Positions 5,716 to 7,291 of a stretch of 7,291 bases of DNA are shown here, in pieces. Source of the stretch: Coriobacteriales bacterium (lineage in GTDB: Bacteria; Actinomycetota; Coriobacteriia; Coriobacteriales; UBA8131); contig JAITNB010000060.1 of assembly GCA_031290695.1 (NCBI GenBank), forward strand, positions 1 through 7,291, written 5' to 3'. Numbering within the stretch: the first letter of the stretch is position 1; each line of letters starts with the position of its first letter. The notes below the pieces were generated by a model. That model did no database searches. It was given only the letters and a program-made list of their open reading frames with translations, and was not told the DNA's origin. A program made the position numbers and the translations under genes.

Positions 5716-6606
5716 CTAGATCGCCCCCTGGATGTTCTTGGCTTCCCAGTAATTGAACACCGGGCCGTCGATACAGATGTATTGGTGTCCCACCTGACAG
5801 TGGCCGCACTTTCCCGTGCCGCACTTCATGTGGCGCTCAAACGACATATAGATCCTGTCGTAACGGATGCCCTTCTTACGCATCTCCTCGATAACGAAGC
5901 GGTACATGACCGGCGGCCCCACCACGGCCCCATAGGTGTTCTCGGGGTCAACCTCAAGGGTCTCAAACGGCTTGGTCACCAATCCCACCTTGCCCTGCCA
6001 TCCCTCTTCTTCCCGGTCAACCATGAGGTGCAGGTCAAAGTCGTCGCGATGCTCCCACATCTCGAACTGCGGGCGAAACATTATCTCGGCAGACGTCTTG
6101 GAGCCGTAGATGATGGTCACGTTCCCAAACGCGTGGCGCTCGTCGTGGATATGGTTGATAAGCGACTTGAGCGGCGCGATCCCCAGCCCGCCCGCAACCA
6201 GGAGGATATCGTGTCCCTTCATCTCCTCGAAGGGGAACCCTCGCCCAAACGGCCCGCGCAGCCCCACGGTGTCGCCGCATTTCATGCGGTGCAATGCCCC
6301 GGTGACCGAGCCCGAGTTCCTCACGCACAGCTCAATGAACCCCTGCTTCGAGGGGGCCGATGAGATGGAGATAGGGGCCTCCCCCACCCCATAGATCGAG
6401 AGCTCGACAAACTGCCCGGCAGTATGGGTAAAGGACGCGCGCACCGCCGGGTCGATGAGGCGCAGCTCGAAGAGCTTCTCTGTGGCAGTGAGCTCTGTGA
6501 TGGAGGTGATGCGGGCCGACCAGGGCCTATAGGGGTTCTCGCTGCGGGCCGCAACGCCTTGTGCGAGAAGCAGGCCGTCGCCGCCAAGATACCGCTGGCT
6601 GCTCAT
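5716..6606 (-). CDS. hydG: Hydrogenase FAD/NAD(P)-binding (gamma) subunit with 2Fe-2S site
   Basis: This diaphorase-type subunit should pass electrons between the hydrogenase clusters and NAD(P)+ through bound FAD. From the ATG at 6606 it has 296 residues: a ferredoxin-reductase beta-barrel with the flavin-contact stretch GEAPISISS (75-83), a nucleotide-binding fold with VAGGLGIAPLKSL (137-149), and a C-terminal cysteine motif C262-x4-C267-x2-C270-x7-C278 that fits a 2Fe-2S cluster, as in dihydroorotate dehydrogenase PyrK and AsrB relatives. The start was chosen because it overlaps the hydB stop as ATGA and has GAGGTG five bases upstream. A longer frame from 6762 adds 52 Arg-rich residues read out of frame through hydB, so it was rejected. 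The name follows Pyrococcus usage and is unrelated to the [FeFe] hydrogenase maturase HydG. NAD versus NADP preference cannot be read from the sequence. An AsrB reading is less likely because hydD and hydA follow. Confidence 0.93.
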   Translation of the reverse strand: MSSQRYLGGDGLLLAQGVAARSENPYRPWSARITSITELTATEKLFELRLIDPAVRASFTHTAGQFVELSIYGVGEAPISISSAPSKQGFIELCVRNSGSVTGALHRMKCGDTVGLRGPFGRGFPFEEMKGHDILLVAGGLGIAPLKSLINHIHDERHAFGNVTIIYGSKTSAEIMFRPQFEMWEHRDDFDLHLMVDREEEGWQGKVGLVTKPFETLEVDPENTYGAVVGPPVMYRFVIEEMRKKGIRYDRIYMSFERHMKCGTGKCGHCQVGHQYICIDGPVFNYWEAKNIQGAI

Positions 6607-7291
6607 GTGCCCACCTCGTCCTCTGCCGCGTGCAGCGCCGGTACTTCCTGCCCCTCGGCAGCGGGCTGTCTTGCAAGGTAGTCGTCGCGTGTGCGGTACA
6701 GTCCCTCGATGACGCCCTTGGGGTCGATATTCGCCTTGCAGTACCTCACGCACCGCCCGCATCCCACACAGAGCATCTCCCCATATCTTGCTACATAAGA
6801 TAGCAGTTTATGGTAAAACCGATGGCGTACGCGGTTACGTGGCGAGTCACGAAAGTTATGCCCTCCGGCAACTCCTGCAAACGCCGGTGAGTTACAGGAG
6901 TCCCAGACGCGCTCCCGTATGCCTCCCGCACCGCTGGGGTCGAGGGTGTCGACGATGTCGAAGCAGTAGCAGGTGGGACACGTCACGCTGCATGCGGTAC
7001 AGGACAGGCAGCGGGTGCCAAGCTCCTCCCAGATCGGGTCCTTGTGCAGCGCGTCCATGAGCATGGGAAGCTCCGCAGTGTCTGGCAATGACGCAAAGGA
7101 GTCATGGAACTGCTTCGCGCGCACCTCAAAGGCGAGTATTTCCTCCGGGGTAGGCTTGCGAGGGCTAGTGGTCGCCTCAAGCAAAGAGGCGCCTTCGACC
7201 GAGTACATGGAGACCAGGTAGGAGTCCCCGATGTCATGCAGGAACAGGTCGTAGCCGCGATGGGCCTCGCCGGTCCCCCAGAGCCCACACA
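6603..7291 (-). CDS. hydB: Hydrogenase 4Fe-4S (beta) subunit, C-terminal part, cut by window edge
   Basis: The frame is open from the right edge and yields about 228 C-terminal residues of an iron-sulfur electron-transfer subunit of the HydB/HyhB/AsrA type. Numbered from the methionine at 7208, it has two ferredoxin-like motifs, CLSCTACSVTCP (67-78; Cys67, 70, 73, 77) and CVGCGRCVRYC (147-157; Cys147, 150, 153, 157), separated by the family stretch VWDSC (101-105) and GGHNFRDSP...RVRHRFYHK (115-134). Upstream of that methionine the frame continues through CGLWGTGEAHRGYDLF, which looks like conserved family sequence, so 7208 is not the real start. The C-terminal 25 residues are Ala/Glu-rich and variable. 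The stop overlaps the hydG start (ATGA). It likely docks HydG to the hydrogenase dimer and carries electrons between clusters. The alternative, anaerobic sulfite reductase subunit A, is less likely because the next genes are hydrogenase subunits. Confidence 0.9.
   Translation of the reverse strand, partial: CGLWGTGEAHRGYDLFLHDIGDSYLVSMYSVEGASLLEATTSPRKPTPEEILAFEVRAKQFHDSFASLPDTAELPMLMDALHKDPIWEELGTRCLSCTACSVTCPTCYCFDIVDTLDPSGAGGIRERVWDSCNSPAFAGVAGGHNFRDSPRNRVRHRFYHKLLSYVARYGEMLCVGCGRCVRYCKANIDPKGVIEGLYRTRDDYLARQPAAEGQEVPALHAAEDEVGT

Noticed and set aside
5587..6363. Plus-strand open frame of 258 codons opposite hydG and the hydD start
   Set aside because: Both genes beneath it carry clear cofactor motifs on the minus strand. 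The antisense product has no recognised motif and spans two genes.
6607..6762. Longer N-terminus for hydG starting at 6762
   Set aside because: The extra 52 residues are Arg/Gly-rich, read out of frame through hydB's second 4Fe-4S motif region. The ATG at 6606 has a good ribosome binding site and an ATGA overlap.

Overview
This is a dense, high-GC bacterial window in which every supported gene lies on the minus strand, so the biological order runs from high to low coordinates. It holds two functional blocks. The first is a four-gene cytoplasmic group 3b-type [NiFe] hydrogenase (sulfhydrogenase) operon in the order hydB-hydG-hydD-hydA (7291 down to 3661; hydB is cut by the window edge). The second is a cell-shape (rod) operon, mreB-mreC-mreD-PBP2 (3525 down to 1; PBP2 is cut by the other edge). 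No RNA gene, mobile element, CRISPR array or transposase was seen. The only real non-coding stretch is the 135-bp gap between the two operons (3526-3660).

Hydrogenase block. HydB carries two 4Fe-4S sites, HydG is an FAD/NAD(P)-binding reductase with a 2Fe-2S site, HydD is the three-cluster small subunit, and HydA is the Ni-Fe large subunit. Together they make a complete chain from H2 at the Ni-Fe site through HydD and HydB/HydG iron-sulfur clusters to FAD and NAD(P). The genes overlap or abut (ATGA at hydB/hydG; TAGATG at hydG/hydD and at hydD/hydA), so translational coupling is likely. Two points stand out: HydA stops exactly at the last active-site histidine, so there is no C-terminal peptide to cleave, and HydD has Asp in place of the first Cys of the proximal cluster motif.

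Intergenic region. A weak terminator-like hairpin with a T-run follows hydA. A candidate promoter for mreB overlaps the end of that T-run. It would start a leader of about 70 nt that folds into two back-to-back hairpins just ahead of the mreB ribosome binding site.

Shape block. MreB (actin-like filament), MreC (membrane-anchored coiled-coil/beta scaffold), MreD (multi-pass membrane protein) and a class B penicillin-binding protein form the elongasome that directs lateral wall synthesis. The PBP2 frame begins 1 nt after the mreD stop and encodes an extra N-terminal membrane helix upstream of the usual one. A second well-placed start (ATG at 794 with GGAGG) would give a conventional single-anchor PBP2.

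Organism. An anaerobic or facultatively anaerobic, rod-shaped, peptidoglycan-bearing bacterium with high GC is suggested. A lineage such as Coriobacteriia (Actinomycetota) would fit the composition and gene mix, but this is a guess from general impression, not a demonstrated assignment.
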